Source: Trichobilharzia szidati
Lineage: Eukaryota > Platyhelminthes > Trematoda > Strigeidida > Schistosomatidae
Assembly: GCA_944472155.2 (NCBI GenBank)
Contig: OX235271.1
Span: 20,839,710 to 20,903,709 of the forward strand
Reading direction: 5' to 3'
Length of the DNA: 64,000 bases
The notes beneath the pieces are model-generated. The model did not search any database. It saw only the letters and a list, made by a program, of their open reading frames with translations, and was not told where the DNA came from. Positions 22,640-34,300 of this stretch are shown here, one piece after another. Positions within the stretch are counted from its first letter, which is position 1, and every line of letters starts with the position of its first letter. Made by a program: the position numbers and the translations under genes.

Positions 22640-24760
22640 TATGCGCATTTTTTAGGTACTGTAGTAAACTAATAATTGATTCGTTCTAGGAATAAATAGT
22701 TTGTTAATGTAATCAGTAGAGTGAAACAGTCTGTACAGAGAGCGTTTGAAACATATAACCGCGGTGCAAATTCTGACTTCTAGGGGCAGGCTGTTCCATA
22801 TCTTAGAATACATGACTGTGAAGTTTTCAAGGAGTATTGAATTAAAGGCTTTAATTGTCACTGTGCAAGTTTGATAACGCAGATCGTAAGAGCCTTCCGG
22901 TGAGAATTGTATGTCCTTATTGTCTGAGAATGATATTTTGTGTAGGACCCTAGAGGAGAATACTAGGTTTATAATAAGTCGTCTTGTCCAGAGTGGATCA
23001 AGATTTAGAATCATGCATCGTGAGATGTAGTTTTTCTGCAATCGTAGCCAAGTAGTTTGGACGTGAAACATCGTTGGATACTTTCCATCCTTAGCTTGTC
23101 ACGTGTGCGAATGCTGCTAATAATAAGTGGACAGTATCGAATGAGGTTGGCTTCATTGTCGTGAAAGTTCCTGAGTACGCATCCTAAGAGCATCCTCGAC
23201 TTTCGAGTATGTGATGCTACTTGCTCAGAGAATGTTAAGTCACTAGAATACCTCAGCCCTAAGTCAGTGACATTTCGGAGTCTGGGTAGGTTAGCAGATT
23301 GAAGCGTTAATTTCATACCGATTGAGTGTGCGCCGAAACAGATTCAACCACATTTGTTCAGATTAAATTGTAGATTCCATAGAGATGACCAAGCAGTCAC
23401 TTCATCTAATTCATTTTGCACAACATTCTCAAAGCACCCTAGGTCATGACACTGGAGTGTACAAGCTACCTTTAGGTCATCTGTAAAGATGAATGGTTTA
23501 CCATGTGAGAAGCAAGCACATATGTCGTTGATATAAAGTGTAAATAAGAGGGGCCCAATGACACTACCTTGAACTAGACCAGAAGTGATCGGGCTAGTCT
23601 CGGAGGTTACAGGCCCAAGTTTAACTATTTGGGACCTGTTGTTAAGGGATGCTTTAGGCCATCCTTATAGTGGATCACGTATTCCTAGGGATTTCAGCTT
23701 ATGTGATAGCAGTAAATGGTCGACACGGTCAAATGCCTTGGGAATGTCAAAGTAGAAGATCAGTACTAGTTGTCGTCTGTCACAACTGCTGGTCACAAAA
23801 TTAAGGAAGTCTAAGTGGCATGTTATGCATAATCTGAGTTTTGGGAATCCATGTTAGTTCAGACTTACAATGTTGCAGCTAAGCACATGCTGGAGTAGGT
23901 TATCTTTAACTGATGTCTCCATAATTCTAGATGCGATAAATGTGATATTGATCGGCCTGTATTTGTTGACTTCTGTTTTGGAGCCAGATTTGTGTTTAGG
24001 CATAATAAATGTTGTTTTCCAGTTATCAGAGTAAGTTTGGGTTTCTTGGGACATTGTGAAGATTTTAAGCAGTAGTAAGTGAATGTCAGGGCCACCATGC
24101 TTATAAAAATAGGATGATATACCATCAGTGCCAAAACCTTTCGAGCTTTTGAGAGTTCTAATAGCTTGGTTAATGTTAGCATAAGTGAATTCAACGGTAC
24201 TAATTTGTTTTGGTGTGAGTAGAGATGGAGTTTGTGCCATATTAGCAGCAGAGTGTATACCGAGTAACTGAACTGTATGCTTAAGTTGGTTAGCTGCAAA
24301 TGTTTTGTGGAATAATTCACACATGTCTACAGAATCAGTGCATAGCCTACCTTTGTCTGTAAGGAGAAAAATGCTATGATTTTCGTGATTCAATCTCTTC
24401 TTTAAGATTTCTGTTTGAGCACACTCCCTAGCTGGGCTGGCTACTGCGATGCGTTCTTCGTTTCTCATACAGATATCTCGAGCTTGTGAGATGGAGCTAA
24501 GAGTGTTAAGTAATAAACTTAGTGTGCCAAAGTCGTGGTGTTTTTGAAGTAACTTGTCGAGAGTCCCTTTAGTTTCGTACGATCCCCTAGTTTTACAAAT
24601 GACTTTCTATTTGGGGAAACTTTTAGTGTTTGGAGTGGGTCGGCAGCACCTAAGCATGTGTCTGAGCTCCGGTAGAAGATGCTTGGAGCTCTCGATGGGT
24701 CATCAGTAGTGAAGTATTCGCCCCATTCAGAGGATCTTAGCATTGATTCTACGAAAGCGG
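22640..24760 (-). pseudogene. CR1 element ORF2, 5'-truncated and decayed (same family as 2890-7980)
   Basis: Minus-strand pieces align along the RT and C-terminal part of the first CR1 ORF2. MLRSSEWGEYFTTDDPSRAP (24743 down) matches MLRSSEWSEYFYTDSLSKAL in that protein. The piece at 24468-23854 covers the finger region (LKSSKGFGTDGISSYFYKHG, NKYRPINITFIASRIME). The stretch 23860-23320 carries the palm motifs only in broken frames. The pieces at 23316-23011 and 23071-22652 cover the C terminus. It starts inside ORF2, so the endonuclease and ORF1 are missing, as expected for 5' truncation during reverse transcription. Confidence 0.85.
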
Positions 24761-24764
24761 ATAC

Positions 24765-24960
24765 GAATCACAGATATATGGCCTGACGTTCAGAGAAATG
24801 GCCACAAAAGGATGATGGAATAACGTTTAGCGAGGAAACAACCAATGAGAAAACGCTGTGTCTCTGCTTAAAATAACGAATAGTATTCATAAAAATATCT
24901 CTCTTGATTTTCTCAATAAACGGTCTGTTGCCTGTCCCTTGTCTTCTGTCGTTACAGTAG
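24765..24960 (+). mobile_element. LTR fragment (gypsy-like), copy 2
   Basis: Matches 1065-1300, including TTTTCTCAATAAACGGTCTG with an AATAAA signal and the end CTTGTCTTCTGTCGTTACA. It lies in plus orientation, directly against a minus-strand gypsy protease remnant whose frame breaks off at this junction (24958-24961). Confidence 0.55.
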
Positions 24961-25430
24961 TTGGGTCTATCTGGGCGTGCTTTCTTAGAAATTATAGATT
25001 CAGTACTCCTAGTATCAATTATAAAATGGTGAGACTTGCCTGATCTTGTAGTGAAGATTCTCATCAGATGAGATTCAGTGCTGTGAAAAGTTGGAAGAGA
25101 CACTGACTGCATTTTCACCAGACAAATTGGAAGAATCATGAGAATTCTGAGTAGCATAAGTATTTGAACTCCGTCAATCAGACTTTATGTTTCCACTTTT
25201 ACCATATTTATGGCACATAGCACCCTGAAAACGACAAGTGCTTCGTAGATGAATCTCTCCAAATGAAAAACACGGTCTGATTGTTTTGCTTTCTGTCTGG
25301 ATTCCATTACATGTGGATGACAGTTTGGATTTCTTTTTATGAACACTTGCATTATCAAATGTGGACAGCATGAAATCAGACACCGAAATAGTGAGAGCTG
25401 GCTATTTACTGTTGACATCTTCATAAGTAA
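24961..25430 (-). pseudogene. Gypsy-like gag zinc knuckles and start of protease
   Basis: At 25424-25174 the minus strand encodes CFSFGEIHLRSTC and CHKYGKSGNIKSD, two CCHC knuckles in which expected Cys/His positions are replaced. At about 25050-24961 it encodes HHFIIDTRSTESIISKK, a retropepsin active site with the expected DTG changed to DTR. The order knuckle-knuckle-protease fits the 3' end of gag and start of pol in Ty3/gypsy elements. Confidence 0.65.
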
Positions 25431-25825
25431 TTGTAATGTATGAGATATTAAGACCTTGTAGACTACGAGCGAATCTAACTAATGCGCTGGCTAATCTGTC
25501 CTAATCGCACGTCAACAACAACAAACAATACCGCCGGGCACGCAGGGCAAAGAAAGAAGACTGGACGTTGATACGAGAGCTTTTACTGTCTCTAACAGCA
25601 GTCGAAAATGTTAAACAACAACTCCGTATTTATACAGTTAGGAAAATCAATGTCACATTTTAAAAATATTAACAAACCATGGGAATTCAGTAATTGAAAT
25701 CAATAATCACGCAGATGCGGGAAACAATGATTATGCTGTGTATATATTAGTAATACATGAATCCTGGGCAGTTTTAAAGGCGCAGGAAGGAATCTGAATC
25801 AACTCTTTCTCTACCTTCGGAATAT

Positions 25826-26260
25826 TTATACAGCAATTAGACGATCACGTAGTTGAGTATGGAACTGATCTCCAAAGTTGCACTTTGAAGTTTGTATATG
25901 GAGCTGGAGAATAAAGTCTCTGATCTTCTGGTTGGGAGCACGAACAAGTTTTTTGAACTGATCTCTCTCTCGCATTTCAAAAGTAGTTATATGGAGGTGA
26001 TCTGTTAGAGATCCACAGAGTTTATCATATGGCAGAGAAATTGGTTTATCTCGAAATGACAACATCTTCATTAGACTGTTCACACTTAGCCCAATCGCAG
26101 CATTAAAATGAGCTGTAATTTTGTCATCACCAACATTCTTCGACATGCACCATGCGTCAAAGCATTCAAGATAATTGGCGATTTCCCGAGGCGAACGCTC
26201 ACAGGTGACTTTCTGAGATTATTTAATTCCATAGCAGCGCCAAAATGTTATAATTATTTG
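25826..26260 (-). pseudogene. Gypsy-like gag fragment
   Basis: A 106-codon minus-strand frame with YDKLCGSLTDHLH, FEMRERDQFKKLVR and FILQLHIQTSKCNFG resembles gag of schistosome gypsy-like elements. It lies upstream, in minus-strand sense, of the zinc knuckles at 25424-25174, with about 400 bases of unrelated or decayed sequence between. It is probably the same dead element. Confidence 0.5.
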
Positions 26261-27079
26261 TAATAGTAGTATTTCGCAATGACCGAAGTACGGGAAATCA
26301 ACCGAAAATACAAATAGGGGTGAATTCAGGAATTTTTGTCCGGCAGAATTGTTTGTAATTCATATAATATATATTGAAAAACAGCATTAGGTATTTAAGC
26401 AGTAAGGTAATAGAGACTGTCAATCACGACAATATAGTAATCGAAATTGTCGATCACCATAATTCACGTCATATAGAAACCATGATTTTATTGACACAGT
26501 AACTGGTTCTGTTATGCCGACTTCTATGTTACACATATGCGCCTATGTTTATGCTCTTACTGGAAATATTTCGTATGTTCTCATAATAATATCAACATTT
26601 ATTGATGAAGCATGCTGTTGATCAAATATTTAGTGGACCAAATGTGTATTTATAGGGTGAAGCAGAAGGTATAGATGTCCTTAATCTTAAGGACAGCATT
26701 ATAATCTTTGAGGAGTCTAGTGACTTAGGGGACTGAAACTTGGAGTGCGCTTGCGTTACACATATTGGCTTTCAGTCTGCTCCAAATAAACAAGGACTTA
26801 TTTGAGAAGTTCTCCTGCTTTTACTCTGAAAATGTTCTGTGGCAACCGCGTCGTCACTATTTCTAAGATTTTAACTGTTTACAGGGGTGAATTCACTAAT
26901 GACCTAGGGGAGTGGAAAAGAAGACCAGTCAACTAGTATTGGCAAATTAGGTCCATTTTAGGCCGTATTCTCCAAGTTGGTTGCATCTTTAGTCTGCTGC
27001 AACTCTCAGCATAGTCAAGACCGTCTTGTGTCCCAAGAGCCCCTAAAGTAGACTATCGTTGCAGGTCCTCTAATTAAGG
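26261..27079. other. No gene seen
   Basis: AT-rich; no recognised frame. Bases after about 26640 could be a decayed 3' end of the CR1 remnant that follows. Confidence 0.35.
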
Positions 27080-27440
27080 CATGCAATTCATTCAGAGTCA
27101 ACTGGGAATAAACGGGCAGTATTCCAACATAGGTCAAACTCATGGTTTGCACAACAAAAATCTGGTTTCACAACAAGGGAAATCGAGAAAGATGGGACCT
27201 AGAAACACTCGTACTTTAAAAATGTTGCAGTGAGACTGTTCAGAAAACCTTGAATTACTAGAACACCTGATGTGGATGTCTACGACCCAGCGATGTCCAG
27301 ATAGTTTTCGGCCATTTACTAGAAAAGTCAAGTCGATATTACTGTCAGCAACGCAAATCTAGCTGCATTTGGCAATGTTAGACTCCAGACAGATTTTAGC
27401 CCACCATGATGCCAGACTACTTACTTCAAGGCTAATAATA
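27080..27440 (-). pseudogene. Highly decayed CR1 RT fragment
   Basis: Nucleotide words on the plus strand follow the same order as CR1 3540-3850. CTAGAAACACTCGTACTTTAA parallels CTAGAAGCATCCTCGATTTAC, TTGAATTACTAGAACACCTGA parallels TCAAGTCACTAGAGTACCTGA, and the end parallels the block around 3790-3850. All frames are broken. It is a different subfamily from the other two CR1 copies. Confidence 0.5.
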
Positions 27441-27794
27441 CCTATTAAGTCAATTTATTCATGACTATTTCAGGAGCAAACAAATTTGAGGTTGAGAGCA
27501 GTTAGGGATCTTTTACCAGAGGTAAGCATTTATGTGTAGACCTATCGCTTGAAAGTAATTTTAGTGAATCAAGAATCAGAGTGCAAATTCCGTTGCAGCA
27601 CAGCTTCTATGGAGAATACTGTGAGATGTCATGTAAAACGCCCTCGATATATTGAAGTAGAGGACAATGGTCAGTTTACGTGCATCGCGAATACTGGTGA
27701 TGCGTTTCAAAAGGTAGAATTAACCAGTAATGCAGACCAATCTTTGAGCGATCCGTGTAGAGACCTTGCAACCAGATCATTCCCCAAGCAGATA

Positions 27795-27935
27795 ATCTGA
27801 TAAGCCATTGATAACCTGCTGGAAATCCTTTCCGTGACGCACCAAGTTTCTGCCCCATATAGAAGGATTTACTGTCTGACTTACAATTTGTGTTTAGAAT
27901 CCGAATCAGAAACAAAAACTCTGGTAACAGGCCAC
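27795..27935 (-). mobile_element. RTE 3'-region scrap (minus)
   Basis: GGAAATCCTTTCCGTGACGC and TTTCTGCCCCATATAGAAGGA parallel the minus-strand RTE piece at 53818-53875. It lies just before a plus-strand RTE end (27960-28240), so the two pieces are inverted. Confidence 0.5.
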
Positions 27936-27959
27936 TTAGGAAACGGCTGTTCAACAAAA

Positions 27960-28240
27960 ATGCAGATGGATAGGATATACGTTGAAGGGACCGTCAAATG
28001 ACATGGTGCGCAAGGCCGCCACTCGAGTGGAACCTTAGTGGGAAGCGACGAGTTGATTGTCGTATTGAGGGTGACATGCGAGATATCTTATGGCGAGGAG
28101 GAGATTGGAGATTATGGGCAGTCATACGGCCAGTTATCTGAAAAGGATAGTGGAAAATAGAGCAAAGTGGAGATGTGTTGTCGTAGCCGTATGTCCCACT
28201 CGGAACCCAAAGGAATACTAATAATAAACATAGGTTTTGG
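27960..28240 (+). mobile_element. RTE 3' end (plus)
   Basis: Reads LEWNLSGKRRVDCRIEGDM and later YVPLGTQRNTNNK, the C-terminal signature of SR2/Perere-3-type RTE proteins (usual form: WNPxGKRxxGRPxxT). It ends in a short AATAATAAA tail. Confidence 0.6.
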
Positions 28241-30340
28241 CTACCGAGGATGCAGAGTTAGTACAGCACATGTATATTACCTTCACAATCTAAATACACA
28301 TTTGACATGAACCAAAAACAGTCCACAAGTCACACCGGATCTTCCCAAATAATGAATATCCCAATGATGGTCCCTGTTGATCAGTGTTGTGTGCACTGCT
28401 AACCGGAAGTCGTCCACTAATAACCAAGTTTAAGAAGACAGTGTGTCAGATTGCACGTGTGTTCGAAGGTGTACCTTAAGCTTACCCATTCTAATTACAT
28501 GGTGAAAGTCATCATTCGATGCCTAATGAAGAAGCCACAAGATAAATAGCCACACTACTTCACATCCACCGGGAGGACAGCCAGAGCACGGGTACTGAAT
28601 TGTTAGCATTACTTTACCCCTTCTTATTGTTCAATAAAATCAACAAGGACTTGCTATCGCACCTAATCAACAAGATCCGATAGCCGATCTTTGGGGCAAT
28701 GAAGTTAATTTCAGGAATAATAAGTGACTTTATTTGATAAGTAATGACAACAAGTTGCTTCATATTAGACTTTCGGTTTTATTGAAGAAGTTAATTTTCG
28801 GTTGTCTGTGTGATGCTATCTTCTAAAACTGCAAAATTTCATCACAAATTAATTTTCAGCATTTCAATGTCATGAGGTTTTAAAGTATCAATATTATCTC
28901 ACGATTCAAGGTCGTTTTTAGCAATTATTCGAATGGTGGACCACAAGGTTTGTTTTTATTTATTTAAATAATCGTGGTTTACAACTTATTTACTGACAAA
29001 ACACCGCAATTATCCAAAGTTTTACATAAATATATAGTTAAGTGCATCTAAGTTGTGTTTATACGAGACAAAGTCATTTTATGTAAGCTAACGATCGTCT
29101 TAAGTATCGCTCTCCCTAAGAATGCTACGTTCTCTGTTCATTGAACTGCCAGGATGTAGGTCTTCTTAATCTTAAGGTCTTAGTGTCGTTAACTGAACCC
29201 GTGCAAATCACTAGATTTGCTTGAATAGATACGTTTTTTGACATCGTCGCTACTCAGATTCAGATCAGTTGATAAGGATAATTGTTCTTCTGCAAATTAA
29301 CTTCTCTTTGAAAGCTTCACTGATGGAGCTGTACGTAATCATTTCAGGAAAAACTGTAGTTGAACAGTGAGAATAACCAGTTCGCTGTCCTAATTCTCAC
29401 TAGTATGCTTATTAAACTAAATAAAGTTAGTAACAGAAGTTATAATCATACATAGTAGGGGAGACGCTTTCTGTGTGTGTCGTGAATATTTGTGTGTGTC
29501 TAAGGAGTAAGAAACATTGCCTATCATGGAAGGCGTAAATCAACATCTTGGTACAATGTGGTCTTCCTTTCAAGTCAATTACAATGTAAAAAAGCCTTGG
29601 CTTAGGCTTCTTTTCTATTGATGCAATACTTTCTGTTGATACTACTATTCACTGTTCCACGGGCTTTGCTTTGCTACTAACAATTTGCCTTTACTGCGTT
29701 TACAAACTTTCATCATTCGCTTCACATCTCGGATATCAGAAGCGTAAGTAACTTCAAAAATCAGTATAAAGGAATAGATTAGTCTCAATAACCCTTTGAA
29801 AGTTAGCAAAATCACGAAGCTTTGTATATAATGATCTACTGCTTAGTAATTGGCCATTGGTATATGTGCAGCATATAGAGACTAAATTTAGAACGTGTAA
29901 GGATTTTAAAGTTAATATTACCTGCGAGGTACCTGTAAGTAATCATAAACTGTCAATCCAGAATAAAGAACTAAAAGCTTTTCCTGATTAACTCCGATAG
30001 TAGTTCTTAAGTAGAAGTAAGTTCAGGAGTGTAAATGTTGGCGACTATAAACAAAACTGATTCACGCCTATTGTGTGTGAATTAACACTACCACTTTCTC
30101 CTTAAGCCTTCATAGTTGATGTGGAGTTGGTATTCAGCAGTCGGATACCGTTAGATATCTAAAAGATGCACTTGTAAAGGTTTATTGTGATATTATTTTC
30201 TGAATCTTGACCTTTCTTAGCTGATATGAATTAGTAGCGGTAGTTTTCTTAACACCCGAGTATTCCTTCGAATGCTCTTGATGGGTAAACTTTCTTTTAT
30301 GCTTTCGTTTTTGTTTTGATGTTCACCTATTGAGCCGATG
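28241..30340. other. No recognised gene or element
   Basis: AT-rich sequence with no open frame of note and no repeat shared with the rest of the window that I could see. Confidence 0.4.
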
Positions 30341-30344
30341 AGTT

Positions 30345-30950
30345 AAAATCACCTAATGTGTAAAATGTGTTGCAGTGACTATGAGATCAGCTTCATAGGT
30401 CATTCCAGCGTAAGTTTAGCCAAGTGAGACTGATTGACCATAAAAGTGACTGACTTAGAAAAAAAATCCAGTAACTTCTATGAACTCATTTAAACACAAT
30501 CATACATGGTGAGACTGTTGTTGTTGTTGTTGTATTTTGATTAAACTAGCGTATACGTATATCGTAATACTTCTCGTTTATAATTGTGTCCTAACGTTGT
30601 GCTTACTCGATACACACAACGTATATCAGAAGACACTTGAGAAGGTGTAGGAATGTGTATTCTCGCCGTAATCAAAATTCAAAACTTGAGCGAGTACAAC
30701 TGTATCAACTGTTGTTACGCAAGATTTAGAGTAATAAACAAATCAAAGTACAATTACACAATGAAAGTATAGTACGATGATGAGTAATAAAATGGGTCAC
30801 TACAAGACACAACTACAGTCTTTGAAGGTATTGTAGTTAGGCGGAAGGAGAGGTTGATTAACGAGTCTTTGTCCATCTAATCTACACCAGAAATTGCGAT
30901 AGGAATGGTGCAATACCAACACTGAAGATATAGAAAATATTGCTAATAAT
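30345..30950 (+). pseudogene. Decayed PLE GIY-YIG fragment, split by about 320 bases
   Basis: TTGCAGTGACTATGAGATC and AGCTTCATAGGTCATTCCAG parallel TTGCAATCACTGTGAGGTC and AACTTCATAGATCAAACTAG at 32038-32076, and read as the motif CxxCxxxFIGxTS. The matching sequence resumes at 30838 (GTAGGCGGAAGGAGAGGTTG, parallel to GTAGGTGGAGAGAGAGATTG at 32251). The intervening part starts with (GTT)n and is unassigned. Coding frames are destroyed. Confidence 0.55.
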
Positions 30951-31289
30951 AAAACCAAAGGCAAAGAAGTAGTGGAATAATATAAACAAAATCTGAAAGT
31001 TATATGGACACCTTCATATGATTAAGAGCGATAAGTTGCCTTTATACTGTGATTGTATGGCAACTTGAACTGATTTTTCGACCCTAGTTGTTGTTCAATC
31101 AAGGCTTCGTTATCAAATAATAGTTTTATATATATCATAGTTTCAGGCAAATGAGACACGTATGTAGAATTGATTTCTCTTTGGCCAGTTAGAAAATTTT
31201 TGTCGTCTACTACCGTCGTTAAATTCAAGCTGATATATACAGTAGCAAGTGATTGCTATTCATTTTGTCCATTACAAATAAGGTTTTAT

Positions 31290-32715
31290 TTTAATAAACC
31301 ACACAGTGTTATACAGTAATATTAACTGATGACGTTTCGAGCACAATTTATTGCCACTCATAATCATATCAAGTCGCTCACACAACTTTCTTGCTTCATT
31401 TATATACATGAGTGAAATTGATGATAAGACATTTGAACAAAATCAGTAGTACAAGATAATGTACATTCAGAAATAATAATATTAGTGTTATCAATCAAAT
31501 ACAATCAGATGGGAAGTAAGACGAGTGTTTTTATAGTCAAAGTAAGTAACTTGTTAGAATGTTATGATGTACGTGAATTGAAATAGAATTTTAAGATTAT
31601 TTATTATCCTCCTCTGATAAGACTGATGGTAATAATATCTTCCATATCTCTGGTATTTGCGTTGAGTCACTTCTATTGCATGTGTTGGGTGTAGACTCGA
31701 TGAACCAGGCAGGATTCAGTAATTAATCTCTCTCTCCACCTACCTATATTACTTTTTAGAATTTCAACTCTGTCCCACACACCCTATTGTGTGGTTGTGC
31801 ACTGTTAATGTATGCGGTGCGATTGCTGAGTTGTTTTCCAAATTATTTATCTTCGTGGGATCAATCATCCAGTTTTGTCATAAAAGGAGGAGATATCTGA
31901 GGCCCTACGTAGGATTCTCAATAAAACAAGGATTAGGTTAGCATTCAAACCTACAAACTCACCCAGAGACAACCTCTGCAGGCTAAAAGACCCGGTGGAC
32001 TCAATTAAACAAAAAAAGATATAATTTCTAAGATACCTTGCAATCACTGTGAGGTCAACTTCATAGATCAAACTAGTATATCAGGAGTGGTAAAATTATC
32101 AGAATATAAGAATTTAGCTAAAGCTAGAATGATTGATCTGACACGATAAGTAATTTGGAAAACAACTCAGCAATTGGACTGCATGCATTAACACACAATC
32201 ACACAATAGGGTGTGTGGGACAGAGTCAAAATTCTAAAAAGTAATTTAGGTAGGTGGAGAGAGAGATTGATTACTGAATCCTGCCTGGTTCATCGAGTCT
32301 ACACCCAACACATGCAATAGAAGTGACTCAACGCAAATACCAGAGATATGGAAGATATTATTACCATCAGTCTTATCAGAGGAGGGTAATAAATAATCTT
32401 AAAATTCTATTTCAATTCACGTACATCATAACATTCTAACAAGTTACTTATTTTGACTATAAAAACACTCTCTTATTTCCCATCTGATTGTATTTGATTG
32501 ATAACACTAATATTATTATTTCTGAATGTACATTATCTTGTACTACTGATTTTATTCAAATGTCTAATCATCAATTTCACTCATGTATATAAATGAAGCA
32601 AGAAAGTTGTGTGAGCGACTTGATATGATTATGAGTGGCAATAAATTGTGCTCGAAACGTCATCAGTTAATATTACTTTGTACCACTGTATGATTTATCA
32701 AAATAAAATCTTATG
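31290..32715. mobile_element. PLE remnant as a 1.4 kb inverted repeat
   Basis: The left arm (about 31290-31870) and right arm (about 32130-32715) are near-perfect reverse complements over roughly 580 bases. The 260-base centre plus the right arm read as a GIY-YIG type end in plus sense: KIPCNHCEVNFIDQTS, then HALTHNHTIG and RERLITESCLVHRVYTQHMQ. The arms carry the PLE terminal sequence, including CGAAACGTC (32653-32661), the tail of a small hammerhead-like motif whose first core box is decayed. PLEs are known for inverted and partly duplicated terminal repeats. Confidence 0.7.
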
Positions 32716-32957
32716 CATAATGGAGTTATACTCTAACACAGTGCCTAAGTCGTATGCTTATATCAATAATGCTATTCATTTTACCTGAAAGGTCTCACTG
32801 ACTTAGTCTTTAAGATTAAAAAGCAAAATGATATACTTTGCGTCTTAATAAATTTCCTTCCGGAAGTTGAATGTGTATTTATGAGTAGATTTGATGAATT
32901 CATACTACGATAGATGTTTCAATCTTGAGCAGTAAATTCACCCAACGTAAAATGCCA

Positions 32958-33203
32958 GTGCGTTGGTGGCATAGCCGTAGAATGCTCGCCAGCCATGCAG
33001 GTAGTCCGGGGTTCGATCCCCGGCTGACGCACTCCTTTACCTCGCTAAGTCAGTGATAAGACTGGCAAAGAGGGAAGGTTGGGCATGAGGCTAGCAACTA
33101 CATCCCGTAAAAAATAGACACCACTACTACTGAAACTTCAAGCTGGCTCTAGCTTGAAGCCCCCTGTGTTCCACTGGGAACGTATAGGAGTAAAAAAAGA
33201 TGC
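32958..33203 (+). mobile_element. tRNA-derived SINE (family A), copy 1
   Basis: Box A-like TGGTGGCATAGCCGTAGAATG near 32964 and box B GGGTTCGATCCCC at 33009-33021 form a tRNA-like head. The body contains AAGACTGGCAAAGAGGG, GGCATGAGGCTAGCAACTAC and CACCACTACTACTGAAAC; the tail is CCACTGGGAACGTATAGGAGTA(A)n. It is transcribed by Pol III in this class and mobilised by LINE enzymes. This is the best preserved family A copy. Confidence 0.8.
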
Positions 33204-33276
33204 CAGCTGGTCACAGGATAAAAGCTTAAAATGTTAGATATTTTTAGTCATCTATTGTGAAAGATTATTCCACATT

Positions 33277-33500
33277 TGTGCGTCGTTGGCGGTTCAGCAA
33301 CAGAATGCTCACCAACCATGCACGTGGTTCGGAGTTCGATCACCGACTGACGCACTACTTAGCCGGTAGTAAATCCGGCAAAGAACGAAGGTTGTGCGCC
33401 AGGCTAGTGACTCCACCTTGTAAAAAAGAACACCACTGCGACTGAAACTTCTAAGCTCAAAACTTGGAGCCTTATGCTCCACTGGGAAGAAGAATATAAA
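33277..33500 (+). mobile_element. tRNA-derived SINE (family A), copy 2
   Basis: Same plan as the copy at 32958 (TGCGTCGTTGGCGGTTC, GGAGTTCGATCACC, CCACTGGGAAGAAGAATA) with more substitutions, in the same orientation and only about 75 bases away. Confidence 0.75.
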
Positions 33501-33649
33501 GAAAATTCAGTATTTGGCGTTGGTAATACCAAGTTTATATTTTTTTGAGAATGAGCTTGCAGTTAGTACTCCTTCATCTGGAATTATTCTGAAAATTTTA
33601 TTTTCTCTTTCGTGCTCACTCTATAGTTTATGATATTATTTCTGTCTTA

Positions 33650-34300
33650 TCTTTATTTATTGTTCATCTCTTGGATTCTGAGTGAGACATAGGTCTTCAG
33701 CAACACATCTCCACTTCACTTTGTCCTCTTCTGTTGCCTATCAGCTCCCATTTCCACTTCATATGATCTCCTCCATATTTTCCTCGGGAACCCTTGTCGC
33801 TTCCTGTTCAAGTTCCATTCGAAGACCTGATGTGTGTTATCATATAGCGGTTTCCTTAGCGTATATGCAGTCAATATCTCCATCTCCGTCAACATATTTG
33901 TTAGACAATATAGGTTCTTGGTTGGTTCTATACCAGAGTTTCTTATTGTTCATCCTTTCTCGTCGTCTGATCTTGAATATTGAGCGGAGGCAGTCACTGA
34001 TAAAAGTTTATAGCCTTTTGTGACACGCACACCAAGTTTATCAACACGTTGACTTGGCATTGATGTTGAAAATTCAGGTCTTATCCCATCTGCTGAGTGC
34101 TGTAGATCTCTATGCAGAGTAAGGAAGTTCTGTCTTGCTTTTCAAATCCTTGCTTTAACATCTTTATTTGCGCCGTCCTGTAGTTGAAAAGATGCTGCCT
34201 AGTGAAGCGGATAACTTCATTTAGATTCCTCCCGTTGGTGGTGATTGGTGCTTGCTGGTTTTTTTTACCTGCAGTGTTCACACTATGGTAATGCAACAAC
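33650..34300 (-). pseudogene. RTE retrotransposon 3' region, decayed
   Basis: The minus strand matches the RTE C-terminal half. Near 34300-34140, words for NGRNLNEVIRFTRQ and KARQ appear. Then come the counterparts of the reverse-complement C-terminal block seen at 53440-54240 (ATTGTTCATCTCTTGGATTC, TCTCCACTTCACTTTGTCC). Frames are broken throughout. Confidence 0.65.

Noticed and set aside
32964..33035. tRNA gene candidates from strong box B sequences (also near 39630, 45465, 48625, 48970, 50900, 54710)
   Set aside because: The heads lack a complete acceptor stem and cloverleaf, and each continues into a shared SINE body, so they are tRNA-derived SINE promoters rather than tRNA genes.
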